Shown here in pieces: positions 7,731-17,733 of a stretch of 24,762 nt of DNA. Positions within the stretch are counted from its first letter, which is position 1. Every line of letters starts with the position of its first letter. The stretch comes from Saprospiraceae bacterium UBA3362 (GTDB lineage Bacteria > Bacteroidota > Bacteroidia > Chitinophagales > Saprospiraceae): NCBI GenBank assembly GCA_002360455.1, contig DEQQ01000066.1, positions 1 to 24,762 of the forward strand, in the 5' to 3' direction. A program made the position numbers and the translations under genes. The notes below the pieces were generated by a model, which was not told the DNA's origin, did not search any database, and was given only the letters and a program-made list of their open reading frames with translations.

Positions 7731-10700
7731 TTAGGCTTTTGCTTTTACCAACAAGTCATTGAATTTCTTAGACCCGGTTCCGGCAGGAATTTTCTTACCG
7801 ATGATCACATTTTCTTTCAACCCTGATAGGTCATCCACTTTGGCAGCAATTGCAGCTGAGCTCAACACTTTGGTTGTCTCCTGGAATGATGCCGCTGAGA
7901 TCCAACTGCTCGTTCCCAACGAAGCCCTAGTAATCCCTAACAGTAATGAACTTGATGTCGCCGGAATAGCATCTCTAAACTCCACCAATTTTTTGTCATT
8001 TCTCTTGAGGAAAGAATTCTCTTCTCTGATCTGTCTAACAGTTACAAGAGCACCACGCTTGAGCTTGGCACTATCGCCTCCTTCTGTAATTACTTTCTTA
8101 TCAAAAATATCATCATTGGCATCTATGAAATCCCAACGATCCACAGGCTCTCCCTCCAACAATGTAGTATCTCCCGGATCTTCTATTTGTACCCATCTCA
8201 TCATTTGTCTCACAATCACTTCAATGTGTTTATCATTGATATTGATCCCTTGCGAACGGTATACTTCTTGAACACCATTAACAAGATAAGATTGAACGGC
8301 AAACAAACCTTTGATATTCAAAATATCTCTCGGTGCTGTAGTTCCATCGGACAATGGAGTTCCTGCTCTTACGAAGTCTCCTTCTTGTACAAGAATATGT
8401 TTGGACAAACCGATTAGGTATTTTCTTCTTTGCTGCGTTCTTTCATCCTCTACAAAGATCTCGCGATTTCCTCTTTTGATCTTTCCGTAGAACACGATTC
8501 CATCAATTTCTGACACTACTGCAGGGTTAGAAGGATTTCGAGCTTCGAACAATTCTGTTACCCTTGGAAGACCTCCCGTGATATCGGAAACTTTACTTAC
8601 ATTTCTTGGAATTTTTCCAATGCGTTGTCCTGCAGATATTGAGTCGTTATCTTCTACAGAAAGATACGCACCTACCGGCAAAGAATAAGTTTTTAATTCT
8701 TCTCCTGAGGCATTCACAATGGAAATTACAGGAACTTTTTTCTTATTCTTAGATTCGATAATTACTTTTTCTGTAAATCCGGTTTGATCATCACGTTCCA
8801 TTCTAAAAGTTACACCTTCTTCAATTCCATCGAATTTTACAATTCCGGAAAATTCTGAAATGATCAAAGCATTGAATGGATCCCAACTGCAAAGCAATTC
8901 TCCTTTGGTTACTTTTTGACCTTCTTTGGCCAACAAAGTGGAAGAGTATGGTACGTGAGCACTGGACAATAATTTTTTTGTGTCTGCATCAATGATTTTT
9001 ATCTCTCCTGATCGTGATAGCACTATTTTGGATTTGGATCCGCCTTCATTAAATTCTGAAAAACGAACACCATCAAATTCTACAATACCATCAAATTTGG
9101 AATGCATTTCGGATTCTACTTTAGATACTGCAGCAACCCCACCCACGTGGAATGTACGAAGAGTCAACTGTGTTCCGGGTTCTCCAATACTCTGGGCAGA
9201 AATGATTCCAACTGCGTCACCACTTTCGGCAATTCTACCTGTAGCCAGGTTTTTACCATAACATTTTGTACAAACTCCTTTTCTGGTTTCGCAGGTCAAA
9301 ACAGAACGAATGGTAACAGACTCAATGCCTAATTTTTCGATAAGCAATGCTGACTTTTCATCTATAAAATCTCCTGCGGACAAAATCAGTTCCTCCGAGT
9401 GCGGATCAATTACATTATGCAATGTAAATCGACCAATAATACGAGAAGATAAATTTTCTATTACCTTGTCGTTATCAATCAAGGCTGTAGTTTCTATTCC
9501 TCTCAATGTATTGCAATCTTCTTCTGTTATGACTACATCTTGAGCCACATCCACCAATCTTCTTGTAAGATAACCGGCATCAGCTGTCTTCAAGGCAGTA
9601 TCGGCAAGACCTTTACGAGCACCGTGAGTAGAGATAAAATACTCCAATACACTTAGTCCTTGCTGGAAGTTTGACAAGATAGGGTTCTCAATGATTGCTG
9701 AACCTGTATCTCCTGATTTTCTTGGCTTAGCCATCAATCCTCTAAGTCCGCACAACTGTTTGATCTGCTGTTTGGAGCCACGAGCACCGGAATGAAGCAT
9801 CATATACACCGAGTTGAATCCTCCTTTGTGCAATGCAAGCTCCTTCATCAAGTTATCGGTAACACGATTGTCGGCATAAGTCCATCTGTCAATGATCTGA
9901 TTGTAACGCTCATTGTTTGTAATCAAACCCATGTTATAGCTTTCCCAGATTTCATCAACTTCTTTTTGTGCATCATCCAAAGTTTTGGATTTGATGGAAG
10001 GAGTAATGAGGTCTCCCAAATTGAAAGACAATCCGGCCTTAAAGGCCCAAAAGAATCCCATTTCTTTGATATCATCCAAGAATTTTGCAGTAACGGCAAA
10101 GTTGGTTCTTGTCAAGATTTCAGCGATGTATTGTTTAAGATTCTTTTTAGTCATCAATTCGTTTACGAATGGAACCGATGTCGGTACTGCAGTATTGAAG
10201 ATTACTCTACCTACAGTTGTCTTTTGCAATTTCGGAATCAGATGACCAAGTTCATTTTCAGTTCTTACCATCACCTGAATGCTATCATGCAGCTCTATAG
10301 CTCGTTCATTGAACGCAATCAAAACTTCTTCGGGTGAATAGAATGAGCGAACTTTCTTTGATTTATCTTCAATTTTTTCTTTGGTCAAATAGTACAATCC
10401 AAGAACCATGTCTTGTGAAGGAAGGGTAACCGGAGAACCATCTTGAGGGTTCAACATGTTATGTGGAGCAAGCATCAACAACTGGGCTTCCAAAATAGAA
10501 GCATGAGCCAATGGCACGTGTACGGCCATTTGGTCACCGTCAAAGTCGGCGTTGAACGCACCACAAACCAAAGGATGCAATTGAATTGCCTTACCTTCTA
10601 CCAACTGAGGTTGGAATGCCTGAATAGAAAGTCTGTGAAGCGTAGGAGCTCTATTCAAAAGCACCGGATGTCCCTTTAGAATATTCTCTAAAATATCCCA

Positions 10701-11969
10701 AATCACAGGATCTTTTCTGTCCACCAATTTTTTGGCAGACTTCACTGTTTTAACAACACCTCTTTCGATCAGTTTTCTGATGATAAAAGGTTTGAATAAC
10801 TCGGCGGCCATACCTTTTGGCAATCCACACTCATGCAATTTAAGAGTTGGCCCAACAACGATTACCGAACGACCTGAATAGTCCACACGTTTTCCCAATA
10901 GGTTCTGACGGAATCGACCTTGTTTTCCTTTGAGAATATCGCTCAAGGATTTGAGTGCTCGACCACCTTCGGCTTTCACCGCATTTGACTTTCTACTGTT
11001 GTCAAATAATGAGTCTACTGCTTCTTGCAACATTCTTTTTTCGTTCCTCAAGATTACCTCCGGAGCTTTGATCTCCAACAATCTCTTCAAGCGATTATTT
11101 CTGATAATTACTCTTCTGTACAAGTCATTCAAATCTGAACTTGCAAAACGTCCTCCATCCAAGGGAACGAGAGGTCGCAGTTCCGGTGGAATAACAGGAA
11201 GATATTGGATAATCATCCATTCAGGTTTGTTGTTTTTTGAATTCAAACCTTCGCGGAATGCTTCTACTACTCTTAATCTTTTGAGTGCTTCAGATTTTCT
11301 CTGTTGAGAAGATTCTGTTGAAGCCTGATGTCTTAATTCAAAAGAAAGATCATCCAAATTAATTTTTTGAAGCAAATCAAAGACAGCTTCTGCTCCCATT
11401 TTTGCAACAAACTTATTTGGATCTTTATCATCCAACATTTGATTTTCTTTTGGAAGCGATTCTAAGACTTCAAAATATTCTTCTTCTGTCAATAAGTCCA
11501 TAAATGAAACGCCGTTGCCTCCTGCCATTCCGGGCTGGATAACAACAAATCGCTCGTAGTAAATTACAGTTTCTAACTTCTTAGAAGATAATCCAAGAAG
11601 GTATCCAATTTTATTTGGCAATGATTTGAAAAACCAGATATGAACTACGGGTACAACTAATTTGATGTGACCCATGCGTTCACGTCTCACTTTTTTCTCT
11701 GTAACTTCTACACCGCATCGATCACAAACGATACCTTTATATCGAATTCTTTTGTATTTGCCACAAAAACATTCATAATCTTTTACCGGACCAAAAATTC
11801 GCTCACAAAACAATCCATCTCTCTCCGGTTTGTAAGAACGATAATTGATAGTCTCGGGCTTTAGAATCTCACCAAAAGAACGCTCCAAAATTTCATCTGG
11901 AGAACTTAAGCTAATGGCAATTTTCTCAAAAGCTTGATCCTGTTTAAACACTTTATTTTTGAAAGACAT
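7731..11969 (-). CDS. rpoC: DNA-directed RNA polymerase subunit beta'
   Basis: Large catalytic subunit of RNA polymerase, 1412 aa, close to the 1407 of E. coli. The N-terminal zinc site is seen as CFCGKY followed by CDRC within the first 90 residues. The active-site loop NADFDGDQM lies at 473-481, with the three Mg-binding Asp at 475, 477 and 479. The second zinc cluster is present as CETRKGVCTKCYG plus the earlier Cys in EEDCNTL. The region around GARKGLADTALKTADAGYLTRRLVDVAQD is the bridge-helix/F-region. The C-terminus reaches SWISAASFQETTKVL and a Lys-rich end. It lies 20 bases behind rpoB and ends the long minus-strand run, closed by a strong terminator. It reads through without frameshift or insertion. 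Confidence 0.99.
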   Translation of the reverse strand: MSFKNKVFKQDQAFEKIAISLSSPDEILERSFGEILKPETINYRSYKPERDGLFCERIFGPVKDYECFCGKYKRIRYKGIVCDRCGVEVTEKKVRRERMGHIKLVVPVVHIWFFKSLPNKIGYLLGLSSKKLETVIYYERFVVIQPGMAGGNGVSFMDLLTEEEYFEVLESLPKENQMLDDKDPNKFVAKMGAEAVFDLLQKINLDDLSFELRHQASTESSQQRKSEALKRLRVVEAFREGLNSKNNKPEWMIIQYLPVIPPELRPLVPLDGGRFASSDLNDLYRRVIIRNNRLKRLLEIKAPEVILRNEKRMLQEAVDSLFDNSRKSNAVKAEGGRALKSLSDILKGKQGRFRQNLLGKRVDYSGRSVIVVGPTLKLHECGLPKGMAAELFKPFIIRKLIERGVVKTVKSAKKLVDRKDPVIWDILENILKGHPVLLNRAPTLHRLSIQAFQPQLVEGKAIQLHPLVCGAFNADFDGDQMAVHVPLAHASILEAQLLMLAPHNMLNPQDGSPVTLPSQDMVLGLYYLTKEKIEDKSKKVRSFYSPEEVLIAFNERAIELHDSIQVMVRTENELGHLIPKLQKTTVGRVIFNTAVPTSVPFVNELMTKKNLKQYIAEILTRTNFAVTAKFLDDIKEMGFFWAFKAGLSFNLGDLITPSIKSKTLDDAQKEVDEIWESYNMGLITNNERYNQIIDRWTYADNRVTDNLMKELALHKGGFNSVYMMLHSGARGSKQQIKQLCGLRGLMAKPRKSGDTGSAIIENPILSNFQQGLSVLEYFISTHGARKGLADTALKTADAGYLTRRLVDVAQDVVITEEDCNTLRGIETTALIDNDKVIENLSSRIIGRFTLHNVIDPHSEELILSAGDFIDEKSALLIEKLGIESVTIRSVLTCETRKGVCTKCYGKNLATGRIAESGDAVGIISAQSIGEPGTQLTLRTFHVGGVAAVSKVESEMHSKFDGIVEFDGVRFSEFNEGGSKSKIVLSRSGEIKIIDADTKKLLSSAHVPYSSTLLAKEGQKVTKGELLCSWDPFNALIISEFSGIVKFDGIEEGVTFRMERDDQTGFTEKVIIESKNKKKVPVISIVNASGEELKTYSLPVGAYLSVEDNDSISAGQRIGKIPRNVSKVSDITGGLPRVTELFEARNPSNPAVVSEIDGIVFYGKIKRGNREIFVEDERTQQRRKYLIGLSKHILVQEGDFVRAGTPLSDGTTAPRDILNIKGLFAVQSYLVNGVQEVYRSQGININDKHIEVIVRQMMRWVQIEDPGDTTLLEGEPVDRWDFIDANDDIFDKKVITEGGDSAKLKRGALVTVRQIREENSFLKRNDKKLVEFRDAIPATSSSLLLGITRASLGTSSWISAASFQETTKVLSSAAIAAKVDDLSGLKENVIIGKKIPAGTGSKKFNDLLVKAKA

Positions 11970-11989
11970 TGTTCTAAGTTTAATTGGAT

Positions 11990-14900
11990 TTACGATTCAA
12001 ATTTTACATCTAATACCAACCCTCTCAATTCGTGAATCAATACATTGAATGATTCCGGAATATTTGGTTCAGGTAAATTATCTCCTTTTACAATTGCTTC
12101 ATAAGCTTTTGCTCTGCCTATAATATCATCCGACTTGATGGTCAACAATTCTCTCAAAATATTGGATGCTCCGAAAGCCTCCAATGCCCAAACCTCCATC
12201 TCTCCAAATCTCTGACCTCCAAATTGAGCCTTACCTCCAAGAGGCTGCTGTGTGATCAATGAGTATGGACCAATAGAACGAGCGTGCATCTTATCGTCCA
12301 CCATGTGAGAAAGTTTAAGCATATAGATTACTCCAACAGTAGCTTGCTGATGAAATCTGTCTCCTGTTTCTCCATCCTGCAGATAGGTTTGTCCAAATGC
12401 CGGCAAACCTGCTTTTTGGATATAGTCATCAATATCCGCCATGGTTGCTCCGTCAAAAATTGGAGTAGCAAACTTGGTTCCTAATCTCTTTCCTGCCCAG
12501 CCCAAAACGGTCTCAAATATCTGTCCCAAGTTCATACGCGAAGGTACTCCCAATGGATTCAAAACAATGTCCACAGGTGAGCCATCTTCTAAGAACGGCA
12601 TATCTTCTACACGCACAATTCTAGATACAATTCCCTTGTTACCGTGACGGCCTGCAAGCTTATCTCCAACTTTCAATTTACGTTTTTTGGCTATATATAC
12701 TTTTGCCAATTTTAAAACTCCCGATGGAAGTTCATCACCGATACTAATGTTGAATTTTTCGCGTTTGTATCGTCCAATTTCCTCATTCACTTTGATGTTG
12801 AAATTATGCAACAATCTTGCGACCAACTGATTCTTGTCCGTTTCTTTAGTCCAGTTGGAATAATCCACTTTTACAAAGTCGATTTTCTTTAAAATTGCAT
12901 TGGTATATTTTGTTCCCTTTGCAATGACTTCTTCCCCATATATGCTTTTTACACCTTGAGAAACTTGATCCTTTAGAATCTTTAAAAGTTTATCAATCAA
13001 TATGGTTTTTAATTCATTGATAGCAACGTTGTGTTTATCTTCCAATTTGGTCAACAAATCTTTCTCCTGCACTTTTTGATACTTATCTTTTTTAGCTCTC
13101 GCATAAAGTTGTTTATCAATAACAACTCCTTCTATAGAAGGCGGAACTTTTAAAGAAGCATCTTTGACATCACCTGCTTTGTCCCCAAAAATTGCGCGCA
13201 ATAATTTTTCTTCCGGTGTTGGATCAGTTTCTCCTTTTGGAGTGATTTTTCCAATCAAAATATCACCTTCTTCAACATTGGCTCCAATTCTGATGATTCC
13301 ATTCTCGTCAAGATCTTTTGTTGCATCTTCACTAACATTTGGAATATCGTTGGTCAATTCTTCTTCGCCAAGTTTTGTATCTCTTACTTCGAGCTCAAAA
13401 CTCTCAATATGAATGGAAGTAAAAATATCATCTTGAATTACACGTTCAGACAATACGATAGCATCTTCAAAATTGTACCCTTTCCAAGGCATGAAGGCTA
13501 CTTGCAGATTGGTTCCCAAAGCAAGCTCTCCGCTTTCTGTCGCATACCCTTCGCAAAGAATAGTAGAAGAACTTACTCTATCTCCTTTCTTCACAATGGG
13601 TTTTAGATTGATACAGGTTGCTTGATTGGTACGAGAAAATTTGGTTAATGGATATTCCTTGATATTATCTTCGAAAGAGACCAATTGATCTTCGTCTGTT
13701 CTGTCATACTTAATAACAATTTTTCTTGCATCTACAAATTCCACCACTCCATCACCTTCTGCGTTGATCAACATTCTTGAGTCAAGAGCCACTTTTCCTT
13801 CCAATCCTGTACCAACAATAGGTGACTGAGGTTTGATAAGAGGAACGGCCTGACGCTGCATGTTGGATCCCATCAAGGCACGGTTTGCGTCATCATTCTC
13901 TAAGAACGGAATCAAAGAAGCAGAAACTCCTACGATTTGGTTTGGAGCGACGTCCATGAAGTCCAACTCTTCGTGACCGAATATAGGGAATTCCCCATGT
14001 TCACGTCCTTTGAGCTTGTCTGACTGGAATACTCCACTCGCATTGACAGGTACGTTGGCCTGTGCAATTCTAGCATAGTCTTCTTCCTCAGCAGATAAAA
14101 ATTGAATTCCGTTTTTGATGGCAACTTTTCCACTTTCTACTTTCCAGTATGGGGTTTCCAAGAAGCCCATGGAGTTCACTTTTGCATGTACACAAAGTGT
14201 AGAGATCAAACCGATATTCGGACCTTCCGGAGTTTCGATAGTACACAATCTACCATAGTGAGAATAGTGAACGTCTCTGACCTCAAATCCTGCTCTTTCT
14301 CTGGATAATCCACCGGGTCCAAGAGCTGAAATTCTTCTCTTGTGAGTGATTTCAGAAAGAGGATTGGTCTGATCCAAAAATTGAGATAACTGGCTTGTCC
14401 CGAAGAACGAATTGATCACCGAAGACAGTGTTCTTGCATTGATCAAATCTACCGGAGTAAATACCTCATTATCTCTTACATTCATACGCTCACGAATCGT
14501 TCTTGCCATACGAGCAAGACCAACTCCAAATTGAGCAAACAACTGCTCTCCTACTGTACGAACTCTTCTATTACTTAAATGATCAATATCATCAAGCTCT
14601 GCTTTTTGATTGATCAATGAAATCAAATATTTTACAATACAAGTGATGTCTTCTCTGGTCAATACCAAAGTATCCATCGAAGTGTCAAGGTCCAATTTTT
14701 TATTAATCTTATATCGACCAACTTCTCCCAAATTGTATCGCTTATCAGAGAAGAATAGCTTGTCAATAATTCCTCTTGCTGTTTCATCATCAGGAGGATC
14801 TGATCCCCTCAACTGTCTGTAAATGTGAATCACAGCCTCCATCTCACTAGAAGAAGGATCCTTTTGTAAGGTATTATAAATGATAGAATAATCTTCTTCT

Positions 14901-15811
14901 ATATCCTCTTTTTGAAGAATTACAGTGTCCACTTGAGCTTGAGTAATAAGAGCTGTATTTTCCTCATCAAGAATGATATCTCTTTCCAAGATAATTTCAT
15001 TACGCTCAAGGGTTACCAATTCTCCTGTATCCTCATCTACAAAGTCCTCTGTCCATCTCCTCAATACTCGAGCAGCAAGTTTTCTCCCGATTGCTTTTTT
15101 AAGTTCCTTGGCTGTTGCTTTAATCTCTTCTGAAAGATTAAACAACTGGAGTATATCTTTATCTGTATTAAATCCAATTGCTCTAAGCAATGTGGTGACC
15201 GGAAATTTCTTTTTACGATCAATATAGGCATACATCACCATATTGATATCTGTAGCAAATTCCATCCAAGCTCCTTTGAAAGGAATTACTCTTGCAGAAA
15301 ATATTTTGGTTCCGTTGGGATGGAAAGTTTGACTGAAAAATACACCTGGAGATCTGTGTAACTGAGAAACAACAACCCTCTCTGCTCCATTGATCACAAA
15401 AGTACCTTTGGGAGTCATGTAGGGAATATTTCCTAGAAATACATCTTGCTCGATGGTTTTGAAGTCGACGTGTTCTTCGTCATTACAGGATAATCTAAGC
15501 CTTGCTTTGAGTGGAACGCTATAAGTCAATCCACGCTGAACACACTCGTCTATATCATATCTTGGAGGATCTACATAATAATCCAAAAATTCCAGCATGA
15601 AAATATTTCTGGCATCGGAAATAGGGAAATTCTCTTTAAACACTTTAAACAAACCTTCGTTTGCGCGACGGTCCGGTGTTGTTTCCAATTGGAAAAACTC
15701 AACGAAAGACTTGAGTTGGATTTCCAAAAAATCCGGATAGTCAGCTTTAAGCGGTACTTTGCTAAAACTATGTCTTGGTTTTGTTTGCTGAGTCAATGCT
15801 TTTACAGCCAT
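11990..15811 (-). CDS. rpoB: DNA-directed RNA polymerase subunit beta
   Basis: Second catalytic subunit of RNA polymerase, 1273 aa. The rifampicin pocket reads SQLSQFLDQTNPLSEITHKR and then RISALGPGGL. Asp480, His490 and Ser495 stand at the positions of E. coli Asp516, His526 and Ser531, so the usual resistance positions carry the sensitive residues. GRLCTIETPEGPNIGLIS, HGNKGIVSRI, the NPLGVPSRMNLGQ stretch and KAQFGGQRFGEMEVWALEA near the C-terminus are canonical. The start MAVKALTQQTKPRHSFSK is a plausible N-terminus. The gene is separated from rplL by 153 bases that contain a long hairpin, which suggests partial termination sets its level relative to the L10/L12 genes. rpoC follows after 20 bases. 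Confidence 0.99.
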   Translation of the reverse strand: MAVKALTQQTKPRHSFSKVPLKADYPDFLEIQLKSFVEFFQLETTPDRRANEGLFKVFKENFPISDARNIFMLEFLDYYVDPPRYDIDECVQRGLTYSVPLKARLRLSCNDEEHVDFKTIEQDVFLGNIPYMTPKGTFVINGAERVVVSQLHRSPGVFFSQTFHPNGTKIFSARVIPFKGAWMEFATDINMVMYAYIDRKKKFPVTTLLRAIGFNTDKDILQLFNLSEEIKATAKELKKAIGRKLAARVLRRWTEDFVDEDTGELVTLERNEIILERDIILDEENTALITQAQVDTVILQKEDIEEDYSIIYNTLQKDPSSSEMEAVIHIYRQLRGSDPPDDETARGIIDKLFFSDKRYNLGEVGRYKINKKLDLDTSMDTLVLTREDITCIVKYLISLINQKAELDDIDHLSNRRVRTVGEQLFAQFGVGLARMARTIRERMNVRDNEVFTPVDLINARTLSSVINSFFGTSQLSQFLDQTNPLSEITHKRRISALGPGGLSRERAGFEVRDVHYSHYGRLCTIETPEGPNIGLISTLCVHAKVNSMGFLETPYWKVESGKVAIKNGIQFLSAEEEDYARIAQANVPVNASGVFQSDKLKGREHGEFPIFGHEELDFMDVAPNQIVGVSASLIPFLENDDANRALMGSNMQRQAVPLIKPQSPIVGTGLEGKVALDSRMLINAEGDGVVEFVDARKIVIKYDRTDEDQLVSFEDNIKEYPLTKFSRTNQATCINLKPIVKKGDRVSSSTILCEGYATESGELALGTNLQVAFMPWKGYNFEDAIVLSERVIQDDIFTSIHIESFELEVRDTKLGEEELTNDIPNVSEDATKDLDENGIIRIGANVEEGDILIGKITPKGETDPTPEEKLLRAIFGDKAGDVKDASLKVPPSIEGVVIDKQLYARAKKDKYQKVQEKDLLTKLEDKHNVAINELKTILIDKLLKILKDQVSQGVKSIYGEEVIAKGTKYTNAILKKIDFVKVDYSNWTKETDKNQLVARLLHNFNIKVNEEIGRYKREKFNISIGDELPSGVLKLAKVYIAKKRKLKVGDKLAGRHGNKGIVSRIVRVEDMPFLEDGSPVDIVLNPLGVPSRMNLGQIFETVLGWAGKRLGTKFATPIFDGATMADIDDYIQKAGLPAFGQTYLQDGETGDRFHQQATVGVIYMLKLSHMVDDKMHARSIGPYSLITQQPLGGKAQFGGQRFGEMEVWALEAFGASNILRELLTIKSDDIIGRAKAYEAIVKGDNLPEPNIPESFNVLIHELRGLVLDVKFES

Positions 15812-15849
15812 GATTATTTATTTAAGGACCAGAGGGTCAAATGAACTTC

Positions 15850-15902
15850 AAATAATATAAAATAATGAAAGGCTTAGACCATTATTACCAATGATCTAAG
15901 CC
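15850..15902 (-). terminator. Attenuator-type hairpin between rplL and rpoB
   Basis: On the minus strand the arms GGCTTAGATCATT and AATGGTCTAAGCC pair over 13 positions, with one G-T wobble, around a 6-base loop (15871-15902). A T-rich but interrupted tail (TTTCATTATTTTATATTA) follows. E. coli has an attenuator at the same junction that lets only part of the transcripts continue into rpoBC. The same role here is inference from position and structure. Confidence 0.75.
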
Positions 15903-15964
15903 GAACATTTATGTATTCCTTTCAAAAAAAGGCATACAATGTTTCTGCCATTGAAGAAACAGAA

Positions 15965-16345
15965 TTATTTAATTTCTATTTCAGCACCTGCAGCTGTAAG
16001 AGCTTCTTTTAAAGAGTTAGCCTCTTCTTTTGATACTCCTGTTTTAACAGTTGCCGGAGCTCCATCAACCATATCTTTTGCTTCTTTCAAGCCAAGGTTA
16101 AGAAGGTTTTTAACTTCTTTGATCACATTTAATTTATTAGCACCGCCTGATTTCAAAATTACATCGAACTCAGTTTTTTCAGCAGCAGCAGCTTCGCCAC
16201 CGCCTCCAGCAGGAGCAGCAGCAATAGCAACAGCTGCAGCAGCCGGTTCTATACCGTATTTATCTTTCAATACAGCAGCCAACTCGTTAACTTCTTTGAT
16301 TGTTAAGCCTACTAATTGTTCAGCTAAAGCATTTACATCTACCAT
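15965..16345 (-). CDS. rplL: 50S ribosomal protein L7/L12
   Basis: Stalk protein of the large subunit; dimers bind L10 and recruit translation GTPases such as EF-Tu and EF-G. 126 aa, normal size. The N-terminal dimerisation part (about 1-32) reads ALAEQLVGLTIKEVNELAAVLKDKYGIEP. A flexible Ala/Gly-rich hinge follows (about 33-56), including PAGGGGEAAAAE. The globular C-terminal domain has FDVILKSGGANKLNVIKEVKNLLNLGLKEAKDMVDGAP and ends in EIEIK. It follows rplJ after 75 bases with nothing notable in between. The antisense open frame over this gene is a by-product of its biased composition. Confidence 0.98.
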   Translation of the reverse strand: MVDVNALAEQLVGLTIKEVNELAAVLKDKYGIEPAAAAVAIAAAPAGGGGEAAAAEKTEFDVILKSGGANKLNVIKEVKNLLNLGLKEAKDMVDGAPATVKTGVSKEEANSLKEALTAAGAEIEIK

Positions 16346-16420
16346 TTTATTTAATTTTTGTGTAGGTGAATTAATTTTTTTTGATTCTATTTTGCGTAAA
16401 ACTTGGAAGCCTTAATGGGT

Positions 16421-16951
16421 TTATGAATTTCCTCTTTCTTCTAAAGCCTTCACCAAGCCTGCAATGGTATTGCCACCTGATTTCAAAGCTCCGATTACAT
16501 TCTTCATAGGAGATTGTAACAACATGATTACGTCTCCGATCAAATCTTCTTTTGACTTTAAGCTAACTAAAACTTTGATCTGATCATCTCCGGAATAAAC
16601 AGCTGTATCAATATAAGCTGCCTTCAGCACGGGTTTTTCGTTAGACTTTCTGAACTCCTCAATCAACTTGGCAGGAGTTGATGCATTTTCTGTAAAAAGG
16701 ATTGCTGTTGGCCCTTCCAAAGCAGAGTACAAAGGCTCAAATCCTCTTTCTTCTCCAAAACTTTGTAGGGCTTTTTTTGCAAGAGTATTTTTTACAACTT
16801 GCATTTCAATACCTTTCTCGAAACACATTCTTCTAAATTGGTTTACCTGTGCAACAGTCAATGTAGAAGAGTCTGTGAGATAAAAGAAATTTGCTGATTC
16901 AAATTTCTTCTTTAATGATTCTATTTCTTGCGTTTTTTGCTCTTTGTTCAT
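16421..16951 (-). CDS. rplJ: 50S ribosomal protein L10
   Basis: Binds 23S rRNA at the stalk base and carries the L7/L12 dimers. 176 aa. The N-terminal RNA-binding domain shows FYLTDSSTLTVAQVNQFRRMCFEKGIEMQVVKNTLAKKAL, which fits L10. EGPTAILFT and the later KEDLIGDVIMLLQSPMKNVIGALKSGGNTIAGLVKALEER form the region before the C-terminal helix that binds L12. The gene follows rplA after only 18 bases, so there is no room for the long L10 leader known from E. coli; any autoregulation must act elsewhere. rplL follows. Confidence 0.97.
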   Translation of the reverse strand: MNKEQKTQEIESLKKKFESANFFYLTDSSTLTVAQVNQFRRMCFEKGIEMQVVKNTLAKKALQSFGEERGFEPLYSALEGPTAILFTENASTPAKLIEEFRKSNEKPVLKAAYIDTAVYSGDDQIKVLVSLKSKEDLIGDVIMLLQSPMKNVIGALKSGGNTIAGLVKALEERGNS

Positions 16952-16969
16952 GATTTACAATTTTAAGAA

Positions 16970-17662
16970 TTAACGGACAACTCTTGGATCAATATTAATC
17001 CCGGGACTCATTGTAGAAGCCATTGAAATAGACTTAAAATAAGTTCCTTTTGCAGAAGAAGGTTTCATCTTAAGAATTGTACTTAAAAACTCATCTGCGT
17101 TTTCTTTTAGTTTATTTGGTGCGAAAGATACTCTTCCTATAGAGGCATGGATGATTCCAAACTTGTCTACTCTGAAAGCAATTTTTCCACCTTTTACCTC
17201 ATTAACTGCATTGGCAATATCCATGGTAACAGTTCCTGTTTTTGGGTTGGGCATTAATCCTCTAGGTCCCAAAATACGACCAATTTTACCGAGTTTTGCC
17301 ATTACCGTTGGCATCGCTACGATGACATCAATATCTGTCCAGCCTCCTTCTATTTTTTGGATATACTCATCAAGACCCACATGATCTGCTCCTGCGGCTT
17401 TTGCCTCAGCTTCTTTTTCCGGTGTACAAAGGACTAGTACTCTTTTGGTTTTTCCTGTTCCATTGGGCAATGTTACAGTTCCTCTGATAGCCTGATCCGG
17501 TTTTCTTGGATCGACTCCTAATCTGACATGCAAATCTACAGATGCATCAAATTTTGCAGTGTTAACTTCTTTAACAAGTTGGCTCGCTTCATCAAGGTTG
17601 TAGAGTTTTACTCTATCTACTTTGGGATTGGCGACCTGTCTTTTTTTACTGACTTTTGCCAT
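16970..17662 (-). CDS. rplA: 50S ribosomal protein L1
   Basis: Protein of the mobile L1 stalk, which moves the deacylated tRNA out of the E site; also a translational repressor of its own operon in many bacteria. 230 aa, typical. The L1 signature region LGKIGRILGPRGLMPNPKTGTV lies at 124-145. The N-terminus MAKVSKKRQ and the C-terminal segment ADEFLSTILKMKPSSAKGTYFKSISMASTMSPGI also match. It lies 71 bases behind rplK, the widest gap inside the ribosomal part, and that gap holds a small hairpin listed separately. rplJ follows after 18 bases. Confidence 0.98.
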   Translation of the reverse strand: MAKVSKKRQVANPKVDRVKLYNLDEASQLVKEVNTAKFDASVDLHVRLGVDPRKPDQAIRGTVTLPNGTGKTKRVLVLCTPEKEAEAKAAGADHVGLDEYIQKIEGGWTDIDVIVAMPTVMAKLGKIGRILGPRGLMPNPKTGTVTMDIANAVNEVKGGKIAFRVDKFGIIHASIGRVSFAPNKLKENADEFLSTILKMKPSSAKGTYFKSISMASTMSPGINIDPRVVR

Positions 17663-17679
17663 AATCGTAAGGTTTTAAC

Positions 17680-17699
17680 GTCTCTCTATAGGGTGAGAC
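17680..17699 (-). other. Small hairpin in the rplK-rplA gap
   Basis: On the minus strand GTCTC and GAGAC pair around a 10-base loop (ACCCTATAGA), preceded by AAAGGGA. It lies 18 bases before the rplA ATG. An L1 autoregulatory site is conceivable from the position, but the stem is only 5 bp and I cannot match it to a known L1 site. Confidence 0.35.
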
Positions 17700-17733
17700 T
17701 CCCTTTATTTATAAAAAAAATTAAAAAAATATC

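Noticed and set aside
14308..14400. Rifampicin-resistance substitution in rpoB
   Set aside because: Asp480, His490 and Ser495, equivalent to E. coli 516, 526 and 531, all carry the usual sensitive residues.
15939..16415. 158-aa plus-strand open frame opposite rplL
   Set aside because: It arises from the Ala/Gly-rich hinge of L7/L12 read backwards and is low in complexity; rplL is certain.
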